From: Bacteroidia bacterium
Lineage (GTDB): Bacteria; Bacteroidota; Bacteroidia; M30B66
DNA length: 64,000 nucleotides
Direction of reading: 5' to 3'
Assembly (NCBI GenBank): GCA_018401705.1
Contig: JAGYKL010000007.1
Span: forward strand, 1-64,000
Part shown: positions 1 through 10,400 of the stretch, in pieces
How positions within the stretch are numbered: the first letter of the stretch is position 1
Layout: each line of letters starts with the position of its first letter
Program-made: the position numbers and the translations under genes
The notes under the pieces: generated by a model
What the model was told of the DNA's origin: nothing
Seen by the model: only the letters and a program-made list of their open reading frames with translations
Databases searched by the model: none

Positions 1-99
1 GAAATTGGCTTAAACGAGGGTAAAAAACTAACTTTACAGCTTTAAACCATTCGATTTAATCGTTGAATTATCTTCCCAAAGAAAGTCAATACATTTTTT

Positions 100-1350
100 A
101 TGCAAGCAACAAGCTCCACCCAAAAAGCAATTAGCCTTAAGAATCAGCAATTTATAAACACTGAAGAAAATCACACCGCACACAATTATCATCCTATACC
201 TGTTGTGCTTGAGCGTGGGGAAGGTGTTTTTATGTGGGATGTAGATGGCAAAAGATATTACGATTTCCTTTCGGCATACTCAGCTGTTAACCAAGGTCAT
301 TGCCACCCTAAAATCGTAAAAACACTAGTTGACCAAGCTCAAACACTTACATTAACATCAAGAGCGTTTCACAATAAAACGTTTAGTGAGTTTTCTGAGT
401 TTATTACTTCCTACTTCGGTTTCGACAGGTTTTTACCAATGAATACTGGTGCAGAAGCCGTTGAAACAGCCATTAAACTTTGCAGAAAGTGGGCATATCA
501 GAAAAAAGGAATTCCCCAGAATACCGCAAAGATTATTGTGTGTGAAGGTAATTTTCACGGGCGCACAATTACTATTGTTTCTGCTTCGACCGACCCTGAT
601 GCCAGGAAAGATTTCGGTCCATACACTCCAGGATTTGAGGTTATTCCCTACAATGATACTGCAGCATTAAAGAAAGCATTAGAAGACCCTAATGTGGCAG
701 GTTTTCTCGTAGAACCCATTCAAGGCGAAGCCGGAGTTTTTGTTCCTGATGAAGGCTATTTAGCCGAATGTTTCATGCTTTGTCGCGAAAAGAATGTCTT
801 ATTCATCGCAGATGAGATTCAAACAGGAATTGCGCGCACCGGAGAACTACTTGCAGTTTGTCATGAAGGCGTGAAGCCAGATATTCTAATATTAGGAAAA
901 GCCATTTCCGGCGGATTATATCCCGTTTCCGGAGTTTTGGCAAGAAATGAGATTATGCTTTGCATTAAGCCCGGTGAACATGGTTCTACTTTTGGGGGAA
1001 ATCCTTTAGGTTCGGCTGTTGCTAAAACTGCTTTGGAAGTAGTTCGCGATGAAAAGCTTGCCGATAATGCTAAAGCACTTGGAGAATTGCTTCGCAAGGA
1101 ATTAAAAGCAATTCAAAGTAGCAGAATTAAACTAGTAAGAGGCAAAGGTTTACTTAATGCTATTGTGATTGAAGAAAAGGACAATGTATCAGCTTGGGAT
1201 ATTTGCATCAGACTGATGGAAAATGGTTTATTAGCGAAACCTACTCATGGCGACATCATTCGCTTCGCTCCGCCTTTGGTTATCACTAAGGAGCAATTGA
1301 TGGAATGCATTAACATAATCAAAGACACAATACTTTCATTTGATGAATAA
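100..1350 (+). CDS. rocD: Ornithine--oxo-acid aminotransferase
   Basis: Cytosolic PLP enzyme that moves the delta-amino group of ornithine to 2-oxoglutarate, giving glutamate semialdehyde and linking arginine breakdown to proline and glutamate. The 416-residue length is normal for class III aminotransferases of this type. Visible signatures are the phosphate-binding NTGAEA (115-120), the cofactor-contacting ADEIQTG (237-243) and the Schiff-base lysine K267 in ILGKAISGG. The N-terminal substrate region (SAVNQGHCHP) is characteristic of ornithine aminotransferase rather than of acetylornithine or GABA enzymes. The ATG at 100 follows an AT-rich leader with no Shine-Dalgarno sequence. The end overlaps the next gene by 8 bases, so the two are probably cotranscribed. 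Function call is from family resemblance. Confidence 0.93.
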   Translation: MQATSSTQKAISLKNQQFINTEENHTAHNYHPIPVVLERGEGVFMWDVDGKRYYDFLSAYSAVNQGHCHPKIVKTLVDQAQTLTLTSRAFHNKTFSEFSEFITSYFGFDRFLPMNTGAEAVETAIKLCRKWAYQKKGIPQNTAKIIVCEGNFHGRTITIVSASTDPDARKDFGPYTPGFEVIPYNDTAALKKALEDPNVAGFLVEPIQGEAGVFVPDEGYLAECFMLCREKNVLFIADEIQTGIARTGELLAVCHEGVKPDILILGKAISGGLYPVSGVLARNEIMLCIKPGEHGSTFGGNPLGSAVAKTALEVVRDEKLADNAKALGELLRKELKAIQSSRIKLVRGKGLLNAIVIEEKDNVSAWDICIRLMENGLLAKPTHGDIIRFAPPLVITKEQLMECINIIKDTILSFDE

Positions 1351-1837
1351 GCAAGTATTTAGACTCATTTTTCTTTTAGCCATTGCAACTGGTACAGCCT
1401 ATTTCATTTACAATAGATATAGAGTGGCTCCGGAAATCGTATTTTCTGAAATAAAAGCTAATGCTTTGGATGGTAGTAAAATTGATTTCATTGCCGATGG
1501 CCAATCAAATACAATAGTTTTATTTTTTGCAACATGGTGTATTGATTGTCGTCGCGAGTTACCCGTTCTTCAAAGCCATTCAGCACTATTGAACAAGCTT
1601 AATACAAAAGTTTACCTTATCAGTGATGAAGATTTAAATACACTAACTCCATTTTCAACTCGGCTTGAGGCCCCCTTTCAATTATTAAAACTTGAAGGAA
1701 GCTTTAAAGAAAGTGGAATCTATACTTTGCCTACAGCATTTCTTTATTGCAAAGATGGAAGCATTCATCTAAATAAAACCGGAGCAATAGATTGGACCGA
1801 AGGCTATCTGCGTTCATTTGAGCAAGCCTGTAAATGA
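1343..1837 (+). CDS. Membrane-anchored thioredoxin-like (TlpA/ResA-type) protein
   Basis: Likely a periplasm-facing thiol-disulfide oxidoreductase. A single N-terminal hydrophobic segment (about residues 7-24) anchors it, followed by a thioredoxin fold with the redox motif WCIDC (C66 and C69), and a later LPTAFL segment containing the cis-proline expected of the fold. Length (164 aa) fits minimal TlpA/ResA proteins. I chose the ATG at 1343 over the TTG one codon upstream. It overlaps the end of rocD by 8 bases, an operon-like arrangement, although no metabolic link is evident. The partner or substrate (for example cytochrome c maturation) cannot be told from sequence. Confidence 0.8.
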   Translation: MNKQVFRLIFLLAIATGTAYFIYNRYRVAPEIVFSEIKANALDGSKIDFIADGQSNTIVLFFATWCIDCRRELPVLQSHSALLNKLNTKVYLISDEDLNTLTPFSTRLEAPFQLLKLEGSFKESGIYTLPTAFLYCKDGSIHLNKTGAIDWTEGYLRSFEQACK

Positions 1838-1840
1838 CAA

Positions 1841-1885
1841 AAGCGCTAAAATTAGTTTTCGGTAGAAAAATCAATTTTAGCGCTT
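1841..1885. repeat. 13-bp perfect inverted repeat after the thioredoxin-like gene
   Basis: The arms AAGCGCTAAAATT (1841-1853) and its exact complement (1873-1885) are separated by 19 bases. It lies 3 bases after the stop of the upstream gene, so it probably acts as a transcription stop or 3' stabilising hairpin, but no T-run follows on the plus strand (a short TTTT follows on the minus strand). The rest of the gap up to 2147 contains no convincing gene; AT-rich sequence just before 2148 probably contains the next promoter, but I found no exact TAnnTTTG. Confidence 0.55.
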
Positions 1886-2147
1886 ACCAATTGGCGGTTA
1901 TTGAAATGGTGGTTGTGAACCTCTCTAAAAAGAGATATGCAAGAATACACCCTAATTGCATTCAAAGTTTCAATTCACCGTGTACAACCCATGGGACAAT
2001 TTAACACACAACGTAGACTAAACCGTGGACAGCATATGTCATTTCCCTGATAATAAAACAATTAACAATTAATAGCTATGGACTGTTGCTAAATAATACT
2101 TTCTAATTTTACAAGCTAAGAAAGTAAGTGTTACTTTGACAACCAGA

Positions 2148-4001
2148 ATGAAACTGAGAAAATCGCTTAATAAGGTACTTTCTATAATTCTTTTGTTGTA
2201 CTTATTTTCATGTCAAAATGATAATAATAATCAAACAAATGGGATTATAAATGAAGGAGAATGGAGGTCTTCAGACTTATTAATCAATTCTGATAATTTT
2301 AGTTTTTTTAAAGACAACCTTAAAGGAGTAAGGAAGGCTTCTAATATTATAGAAGCTGATTCCATATTAAGGAGTGCCATTCTGGAGCACGAAAATGAAA
2401 TTAGCTCTGAAAAGTTCATCGAAATATTAAAGATCTACCAAAAAGATTTTTACAATTCTCCCGAAAGTAGCGCATTTGCCAATGAAGAAATGGCTGTTGC
2501 ATTTCTTCGCTTATCTAAATTAGATAGTGCATTGCATTGTTCGCAAATAGCCAACTTAGAATACAGAAAAAAAAATGATAAAGGCGGAATTTCACGTACA
2601 GAATTAATTACAGCTGCTGCTTTAAGCTTTAAAGGAGACTTTGCTTCAGCGATGACACACCAAATGATAGCACTTGAAATATACACTCAACAAAAAGACA
2701 GTGTAGGTATTTATAGTGTTTTGGCTGAGTTGAGTATAAATAATTTTAATGACAAGCGATATGAAACAGCAGCTAAACTAAGCGAAAAGGTTTTGCAATA
2801 TGCAGAAAGTCAAAAAGATACATTCCTTGCTGCAGATATGTTAAATACTCTTGGGGCAGTATATCATCAGCTCAAACGAGACGACAAAGCCAAAGTTAGC
2901 ATACTTAAGTCAATTGAACTTAGGCAAAAGCTAAAAGATGATTTTGGTTTATCGCAGGCATACGGCGGAATGTCTATGGTAAATATGAGTGAGCAGAAAT
3001 GGGAAGAGGCTGCAGATTGGTGCAAAAGAAGCATTGCTATTAGCGAAGAAATAGAAGATTACAGAAATTTAACTACAATTTATTACAATTTAGGAACTTG
3101 CCTTTTTGAAATGAAAGACTTCGAAAAAGCAGAAGTCATTTTTAAGAAGGTAATTAGCTTATCAGATAGTAACGGAATAAAGGATGTTGCCCTTATTCAA
3201 TCCTTAGAAAGAATTTCAGGCATTATGAAAGCTCAGGACAGAATAAGGGAGCAAAATGAGTATTTATCAAAACTCCTGAATATTAAAGAAGAGCTATTCT
3301 CGGAAGATAAGATAAGGATAGTCGAAGAGTTAAATGCGAAGTACATGATCTCTGAGAAGCAACGAAAGCTAGACATGATAGCTCTTGAAAAATCTCAATT
3401 AGAGGAGAAGAGATTAATAATGGCAATTGCCTTAGTTCTAGTTATTTTCCTGTCAGTAACACTCACATATTCAATGTTTCAAAGAAGTAAGAATAGGAAA
3501 AAACTCTTTGATGCAGAACAAACTCTAAAACAAGAATTAGTTAATAAAATTCAACGAGAACTTGAGTTTAATAAGGAGCAACTAAACGACTTTACTCATC
3601 ACTTGGTTGAGAAAAACAAGATTATTCATGACCTTGAGAACAAATTAATAAACAAGGTAAAATCTGAAGAATATCAACAAAAACTTCAAAATCCAGATGA
3701 AGAAGACGTGTCAAGTTTGTTGCAGCTACGTATTCTTACTGAGGACGATTGGAGCAAATTCAAGATATACTTCGATAAAGTTTTCCCGGGAATGATTATC
3801 AGTTTGAGACAAACATATCCAGACATCACCGGATCTGAAGAACGCCTGTTCTTACTTATGAAACTAAAATCAGATTCGAGAGAGATGTCCGAAATTTTAG
3901 GGATATCTATGGAAAGTGTGAGAAAAAATAAATATCGTTTAAAGAAAAAGCTTAATCTAAACGAAAACACCACCCTTGAAGATTATATCCATTCTTTTTA
4001 A
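2148..4001 (+). CDS. TPR-repeat lipoprotein/membrane regulator with C-terminal helix-turn-helix
   Basis: Architecture typical of Bacteroidota TPR-LuxR-like regulators. An N-terminal signal with a lipobox-like LFSC is followed by about 350 residues of tetratricopeptide repeats (for example 'LNTLGAVYHQLKRDDKAK' and 'YYNLGTCLFEMKDFEKAE'). A transmembrane helix at roughly 422-445 leads into a coiled coil and a cytoplasmic helix-turn-helix (about 557-610, SREMSEILGISMESVRKNK). The TPRs would sit outside the inner membrane and the DNA-binding part inside. I prefer the ATG at 2148 to the TTG at 2136. The gene points tail-to-tail at the giant adhesin gene; whether it regulates it is unknown. No kinase or receiver domain is seen. 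Confidence 0.78.
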   Translation: MKLRKSLNKVLSIILLLYLFSCQNDNNNQTNGIINEGEWRSSDLLINSDNFSFFKDNLKGVRKASNIIEADSILRSAILEHENEISSEKFIEILKIYQKDFYNSPESSAFANEEMAVAFLRLSKLDSALHCSQIANLEYRKKNDKGGISRTELITAAALSFKGDFASAMTHQMIALEIYTQQKDSVGIYSVLAELSINNFNDKRYETAAKLSEKVLQYAESQKDTFLAADMLNTLGAVYHQLKRDDKAKVSILKSIELRQKLKDDFGLSQAYGGMSMVNMSEQKWEEAADWCKRSIAISEEIEDYRNLTTIYYNLGTCLFEMKDFEKAEVIFKKVISLSDSNGIKDVALIQSLERISGIMKAQDRIREQNEYLSKLLNIKEELFSEDKIRIVEELNAKYMISEKQRKLDMIALEKSQLEEKRLIMAIALVLVIFLSVTLTYSMFQRSKNRKKLFDAEQTLKQELVNKIQRELEFNKEQLNDFTHHLVEKNKIIHDLENKLINKVKSEEYQQKLQNPDEEDVSSLLQLRILTEDDWSKFKIYFDKVFPGMIISLRQTYPDITGSEERLFLLMKLKSDSREMSEILGISMESVRKNKYRLKKKLNLNENTTLEDYIHSF

Positions 4002-4353
4002 TGTATTTCTCTGCTTAATTGCTTCGTGAAGTAATGTTTAAAGAATAAGCTATCGACAATGATAGTTTATCTTGTCTTTGATTAGCATTCGGCTTCTTTA
4101 CATAACATTCTGATGTAGATTCAGCTATTAAAAGAACACCTAATAGCCACAGCTGAAACTCTGTGCAATTATGACTGAAATGAACTGGCACTATGAATAA
4201 ACTTTCTATTCTTGTCTTGATATTAGGAATAACAAATCATCATAATATTGAATTAGTTCTTGCTACTAATGCCGGCAATCAAGTCTATTTAATTGTATAA
4301 CTAGATTATATGAAGTTTCAATAACCATTTCAAATGGGTCAAATGCGGCTAAT
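4002..4353. other. Intergenic region, no confident gene
   Basis: About 350 AT-rich bases between the TPR regulator and the terminator of the adhesin gene. The only candidate is an ATG-started frame at 4193-4300 (plus strand) encoding 35 residues that begin MNKLSILVLILGI, resembling a short secretion leader. I see no ribosome-binding or promoter support, so I do not annotate it as a gene. Confidence 0.4.
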
Positions 4354-4389
4354 AAAAAAGCCCGGTAAAGAGCATGCTCTTTACCGGGC
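4354..4389 (-). terminator. Strong intrinsic terminator of the giant adhesin gene
   Basis: Positions 4360-4389 are a perfect 30-bp palindrome (arms GCCCGGTAAAGAG and complement around CATG). On the minus strand it is followed at once by six T residues (4359-4354). It lies about 20 bases beyond the adhesin stop codon. Confidence 0.9.
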
Positions 4390-4409
4390 CGAATGAAAAT
4401 TTATAATAA

Positions 4410-7400
4410 TTATCTGCTTATTGTAAGTCTTGCAGAAGAAGAAATCTTCTCTCCGTTAAGAAGCACTTGGTAAACCCCTGTAGCTAAGTCAGAAACATCT
4501 AACTGCAGCATTCCTGTTGCATCTACTTTTGTGAAATTAACAGTTTTAACAAGTTTACCTGAACCGTCTAATAAGAAAACAGATACTTCTTTTTCTCTTT
4601 CTGGCAGATTCAATTTGATTGAAGCGCTAGCATTAGCTGGATTTGGATACATAGAAAAGACCTGACCTTCAGAGTCATTTATTCCTGTAGTTATGTCGCT
4701 CACAGTAATTTGCATAGTTTGAACATCCATACAAGTAACATTTGATGCAATAAAAGTTACGGTGTAAGTACCAGGCAAAGTGTAAATATGCGTTGGACTA
4801 ATTACTCCCGTTACAATTGAACCATCACCAAAATCCCAAGTAATATCACTTGCGCCCTGAACTTGGGCATTAAACTGAATAAAACCTTCATTTAGATTAA
4901 TAGTTTGTGCGCTCGAGCTTATTGTAGCTTGAACTGGAGCCCCGGAAGCAATTTCAACTGCCTGATTGATATGAGATCCAAATATGTTACTCATTGAGAC
5001 AAGGTATACACCTCCGTTTAATCCGCTAATTGTTTCATTTCCTGTTAAACCTAATCCTTCAGCAACTAAGGTTCCTTCAGAAGAAGTTACTGAATAAGAC
5101 CAAGAAGTTTCAGATGGGCTTGAAATAATTAGTTCGCCATCGTTTTGAATACAACTTTCTGTAGATGTAGCAAACGTAACCTCAGGCTTGAAATGTAATC
5201 TAAACCTGTTTTGGTCTGTTGCAGGATTGTACTGATATGTATACTCATTTTGTGAGCGCATATTTACAAAAGTTCCAGTCTTAGTATCTTCCAAAATAAT
5301 TTGAGAAGTATTAGATAGACCATCAATATGCTTAAGTGCTATTGTTTGAGTTCCAGCGGCAGAAGCCTCCAAACCTAAATGAACTACCCTATCCATATCC
5401 AATTCTGGCAATGCTTGAATTGCATAATCTTCGTTACCAATTTTTGAGTAGAATGCTAAATCTTCATTCCCTCTCAATTTCTTAGCATCATACTGATTGT
5501 CGGCAGCTTCAGTAGCGTCATCTTTGAAGGCGATTAATAATTCATTATAGTTTCCTGAAGCAGTTGTTACATTCATCCAAATTCTGTCAATTACTTGAGC
5601 ATCAAAGAAATCATCATTCTGAGTTCTTCTCATAGAATTGTTAAAAGTAACTGAGCTTGAAGAAGAAGCTTCAACAAAGAAACCTTGACCAGAAGCTATA
5701 AATCCATTGAATCCAGATCCGCTGTTTGGTCCAACAAAACCAATACCGTTCCAAACACCATAATCTGTTTGGTCGTAATCTGCACCAGAAGAGTTATCAT
5801 CATCCCAGAAATAAAGTGCACCTCCAACAAATTGAGGATTAGCAGCAACAAAATCACTCGCGCTAACAGCGCTAGGATAAGGATTTCCGATCAAGTTGAA
5901 ATTTGTAAACGTTGCAAGAGAAAGCGGACCGTAAACAACAGTGCCATTATTAGGCACGCCATTAAATATAGCAGTACCAGTACCTGTGGCGATGTATCCG
6001 CGTCCAGGGGTCATAATAGATCCAGGACTAACCCATCCATCCCTTAATCCTTCTACTGTGTTAGCAGAAGCTGATCCAGGATTGTATGCGTATCGATTTC
6101 CTCCTAGAACACCTAAACTTGATGATACTATTGGAGATGACCAATAATTGTAGCTTATACTAGAAGAAGTACCTGTTCTTCTGATTCTTGCGGTACCAAC
6201 AACAGAACCTCCAGCTCCAGGAGTTCCAACACCATGCATTAGAGATCCTCCATCCCCAATAATCAGAGAATTATTGGTATTAAGCACAGCACCAGTAAGG
6301 ACACTTACAACTCCGTTGAATGTTGTAGAACCATTAATTTGAGCAGTTGGTGAAGTAAATTCTACATTACCATCTCCATCTACTGTGGCAGACACTCCCG
6401 ACCAATTCCCATTTACAGTTATTTTATATCCTGTAGGAATCGTTACAACAGCACCAGAGTTAAGAACTATATTTCTAACAGAACCATTTCCAGGTGTTAA
6501 GAAATTAGGTTGATTTGATACAACAGGTACAGTAACATTGTCAGAGCCGCCAGGTATTAGGCTAGGATTCCAGTTTCCTGGATTATTCCAGTCGCTATTA
6601 ACTGCTCCTGTCCATGTGATACCTGCTGAGAATGGCTCGGCAAGTTGGAACTCTCCAAATGTAGTTAAAGATGTTGCTTCGGTAGAAGTTGCTGTTCTAA
6701 CACCCACAGATGCAGCATTCCAAGTTGAAGAACTATAACGAGCTACAGACAAATTGCTGGTGTTCACACTAACATCAAGATCAGATGCATTAAAATTGAA
6801 CTGAACAGATGCTGATGTAAAGCCTGCAACTCCGATATTTTGTATACTCCAATATCTGTTAACAGAGCTTGAAGGATCAATGCCTGATGTTGCAGCATTG
6901 GGATGATCTCCTGACAAAGTAAATGCTGTTATTGAACCAACATTGTTTGTTGTACCTGTAAAGAATATAGTTAAAGGAGCATAGTTAGAAGCATCGCCTA
7001 TCTCGAAACTTTTAGATGCCGTTGCAGAAGCAATGTTCTTTTGCAAATTACCATTTACATAACTATTTGCATTAGCTCCTATAACTGTAGCCCCGTTGAG
7101 TACATTCACTACGTTCGAACCTGTTTGAATTATTCCATCAACTAGGTTCAATTCAGCACTGACAAGAATTGAACTGTTTAGCAATTTAACACCAGCTCCG
7201 TTTAAACTTAATTTTCCGAATGAAGTTGCCCCTGTTATTGACTGAGCTCCACCTGTTAAACTAAATACTCCAGACCCAGTGTTCAATCCTGCAATTCCCG
7301 AATTATTCGTCAAATTACCTTTCAAAGAAATATTCCTGTTAGATATATTGTTGACATTTCCAGCGAGAATTGAGATGTTTCCGTTTATAACGATGTCTGT

Positions 7401-7445
7401 ATTAAACAAATTCTTATTACCAACTGCGCGGCACAACAAATGCAT
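4410..7445 (-). CDS. C-terminal part of giant T9SS-exported adhesin (interrupted gene)
   Basis: This 1011-codon frame is in the same reading frame as the larger frame upstream and is separated from it only by two adjacent stop codons (7452-7454 and 7449-7451). It should be read as the downstream part of one gene. It begins inside a beta-rich repeat module, contains a fifth module start (TWTGAVNSDWNNPGNWNP), a region of GNPYPS-type T9SS-cargo sequence, a PKD-like domain (WDFGDGS...PTHIYTLPGTYTVTF) and a C-terminal type A T9SS sorting domain starting at MYPNPANASASIKLNLPE and ending in ARLTISR. The product is expected at the cell surface or released. The ATG at 7445 is unlikely to be a natural start because no signal peptide or promoter precedes it. 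Confidence 0.82.
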   Translation of the reverse strand: MHLLCRAVGNKNLFNTDIVINGNISILAGNVNNISNRNISLKGNLTNNSGIAGLNTGSGVFSLTGGAQSITGATSFGKLSLNGAGVKLLNSSILVSAELNLVDGIIQTGSNVVNVLNGATVIGANANSYVNGNLQKNIASATASKSFEIGDASNYAPLTIFFTGTTNNVGSITAFTLSGDHPNAATSGIDPSSSVNRYWSIQNIGVAGFTSASVQFNFNASDLDVSVNTSNLSVARYSSSTWNAASVGVRTATSTEATSLTTFGEFQLAEPFSAGITWTGAVNSDWNNPGNWNPSLIPGGSDNVTVPVVSNQPNFLTPGNGSVRNIVLNSGAVVTIPTGYKITVNGNWSGVSATVDGDGNVEFTSPTAQINGSTTFNGVVSVLTGAVLNTNNSLIIGDGGSLMHGVGTPGAGGSVVGTARIRRTGTSSSISYNYWSSPIVSSSLGVLGGNRYAYNPGSASANTVEGLRDGWVSPGSIMTPGRGYIATGTGTAIFNGVPNNGTVVYGPLSLATFTNFNLIGNPYPSAVSASDFVAANPQFVGGALYFWDDDNSSGADYDQTDYGVWNGIGFVGPNSGSGFNGFIASGQGFFVEASSSSSVTFNNSMRRTQNDDFFDAQVIDRIWMNVTTASGNYNELLIAFKDDATEAADNQYDAKKLRGNEDLAFYSKIGNEDYAIQALPELDMDRVVHLGLEASAAGTQTIALKHIDGLSNTSQIILEDTKTGTFVNMRSQNEYTYQYNPATDQNRFRLHFKPEVTFATSTESCIQNDGELIISSPSETSWSYSVTSSEGTLVAEGLGLTGNETISGLNGGVYLVSMSNIFGSHINQAVEIASGAPVQATISSSAQTINLNEGFIQFNAQVQGASDITWDFGDGSIVTGVISPTHIYTLPGTYTVTFIASNVTCMDVQTMQITVSDITTGINDSEGQVFSMYPNPANASASIKLNLPEREKEVSVFLLDGSGKLVKTVNFTKVDATGMLQLDVSDLATGVYQVLLNGEKISSSARLTISR

Positions 7446-7451
7446 CCGTTA

Positions 7452-10400
7452 TTATATGTTCCTTGAGATGGAAGACCGGCTGTTGGAAACAGAGTTATAC
7501 TCAATTGTTCCCCGGCCTGCATTAACAAAGTTTGAATAATCACCGCCCGGGAATATGAATTGGTTAGACAAAGTCGGAGTCATTCTTATTGTACCAGTTC
7601 CAGTAACAGAGCCGAAATTATGGCCTAGTGTTCCATTCAAATTAAGAGTCCCTTCTACAATTGCAGTAGATGCTGATCTATTATCATTGGCAACATTGAT
7701 AGTATGTCCAGCTGCAATCACAACCGAATTAAATGCAGGTGCTGAAGAAGCTGCTGGGCCTGCATGCATTAGAATAGCATCTGTTGACCATGAATTAGGA
7801 TCACTCCAAGAACCTCCAAGTGTTGCATTTCTACTGTAGTAGACCAATAATTGGTCAAATTCAGACTGTTCACCAGCTGTGTAATCACCATTGAAATAAT
7901 TTACAGCTGCAAGAGTCATAGTGTTTGTTGCAGAATTTACGCTGGCAGGAATCCCAAATTGTGGCACCCAGATGTTACTAAAATATCTTCCGACTCTATA
8001 TTGAGTTTCATCACCATTAGTTGCATCAGTTTGCAAGTAATTATATGTATGAGTCACTGCTGTAGCTGCACTAAATCCTGTTGAGCTTGTATTCCAGTAA
8101 TAAGTAAGCTCCTTTGCTAAAGGATCTGTTGTAGCTGGATGCTTAACATTCACAGGCTTGATAGTCACTGATCCTGCTGTATTATTTGAAGTAACGTTTA
8201 TTCTCGCAGGAGTATATTTAAGTGTAACTCCAATTGGGAATGTAAAGTCGTGAGCAGTTGCAGGATACATTTTTCTTAATCCAGCATCACTAAGTACACC
8301 ATTCAAACGAATCATTGAAGCTTGATTGATAGTACCAGAAGTTGATGCATTAACTCCTAGAGTTAACAGGTTATTATTTATATAAAACGAACCAGCTTGG
8401 AAATTAAGATCACCATTTATCGTAGTAGCTGTTAATAAATCAACACCAGCGGAGTTACTTAGTCTCACACTGCCAAACACTCCTGATCCATTTCCTGAGA
8501 TTGTTTGATTTGAAGATCCATTAAAGACAAGATATCCCGGCGAAACACTTGTATGTGTTCCGTTATTTATAACATTGCCGGTTACTGATACAAAATTATC
8601 ACCTGCTGCAAGTGTACCATTGAGCAATGACATATTGCCGTTTATTCTCAAATTGGTATTAGCAGAAATAATATAAGACCCTCCAATAAATGTGTTATTG
8701 AAAACCAAATTTGCAAAATTTGTTAAGTTCCCAGTAACACCTGTAATTGTAGGATTCATTGAAGTACCTGCAAAGGTTGTAACCTGAGTTGCGTTCTGTG
8801 TTCTGAAGCCGCCTAAAGTTAAACTAGCTGTAGCATTTGGGTTTTCATTAATTAAACCTCCTCCAATATTAACATTCAGTCCATTAGTATTGAACACTGA
8901 TGAATTAAGAATGCTTAGGTTGTTTTTAATTGTAATCGGATTACCTTGAATTGTAGCTGTTTTACTAGTTATTGTACCGTCAACAGTGAAATCCCAAAAA
9001 CCAACATTAGAGTTAACTGCAAAATTTGAAGAGGCAGGTGGAGTACTTGACGTTCCAACTCTTACTTCTCCTCCAGAAACTGAAGAGCTAGAAGGGGCAA
9101 GGTATAAATCGCCGAAAATGCCGCTTGCTAGACCCGTGCGGTCTATTATAAGAAGCGAATTCCCTGACATATTAAATGAACTACCAGGGTTAAGCACCTC
9201 AAATTTTGCTCTGTTCAAATTGAACGAAGATGCAGCCTCTGCATTCTTACCTCTTACTAATACTGTGCTATTATCTGCTTGTGAATATGATAATGCACCT
9301 AATAATACACTTGTACTTCTTCTAATTTGACCATTTACATTCAGTATCCCATTTCCTGATACTGTTATCACTGGAACATTTGTAGCAGAATATTCGATGT
9401 CATTATGTGATGTATGTGCAACATTACCAACATTCAGTGTACCGTTAAGTACTTCAAGTTTACCTGCAAGAATTAAGTCAGCATCATTATCATCTACCAT
9501 GGCTGCATTTATAACAGCTCCAACATGATTCAGAGACAATGCTGTAGTTGCTGGAATAACGAAATCAGAAGCTGGCTGATTGGTTAATGTTAATGTGCCT
9601 GATTTAGACAATCTGAATGTACCATTAACCAATGATAGCCAAGAATCGCTAGGAGCAGATAGCGAACCAGCAACATCAACATTTAGAAGAATTGCCGAAG
9701 AAGTTCCTTTGTTAAGAATAACTTTAGCAAAGTTTGTAGAAGCTGCGCCGTTTGTTCCGGTAACTGACCTACTATTTTCACCAATAAAGGAAATTGTAGC
9801 AGAACTAGCCTGATTCATTTGAAGCGTTCCATTATTGGTTATATTTCCTAATAATGATATTTGGTGCTCTACAGAACCAGTATTTGCAACATCAAATCTT
9901 CCGGCATTTCCAATTACAATATTTCCATCTACATTAACTGCTTGAGTAGTAACAGAGCCTAATCTTAATGTTCCAGAAGTAATGTTAAGATTTCCTCTTA
10001 AATTCAGTGTACGTTCAGAAACATCAGAGAATAAGGCAATTCCTGATGCGTTTCCATTCACGGTAAGATCCTGATAAATCTCTAAATCACTATCAGCTAT
10101 TGTTACGGTAGCTGAAGAAGATGGATTTAAGGAAAGATTCTTATAAGTTCTAATCTCCATATTTGTGGGAGCTCCAGTAAAAGCTGGTGCTGTGAAAGAA
10201 GTACTTGTACTGTAGTATTCTGTTGTACCTCCATCAAGAGTGAAGAACAATCCAAAGTCACCTCCGGGGAATTCTGCGGTTGCAATAGCTGATGAAATCC
10301 TTAATCTTCCAGCTCCTCCTGCTGTTGCATATGGAAGTGCACCAAAGTTATTTCCTGTTGTAGCTCCAACATCTAATGTTGAACCAGAGTCAATAATCAA

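Noticed and set aside
4193-4300. 35-residue leader-like small protein
   Set aside because: No promoter, no ribosome signal and no family support; listed only inside the intergenic entry.
7440-7460. Programmed ribosomal frameshift or stop readthrough in the adhesin
   Set aside because: No slippery site is present and two tandem stops plus several indels would be needed; homopolymer-length differences explain it better.
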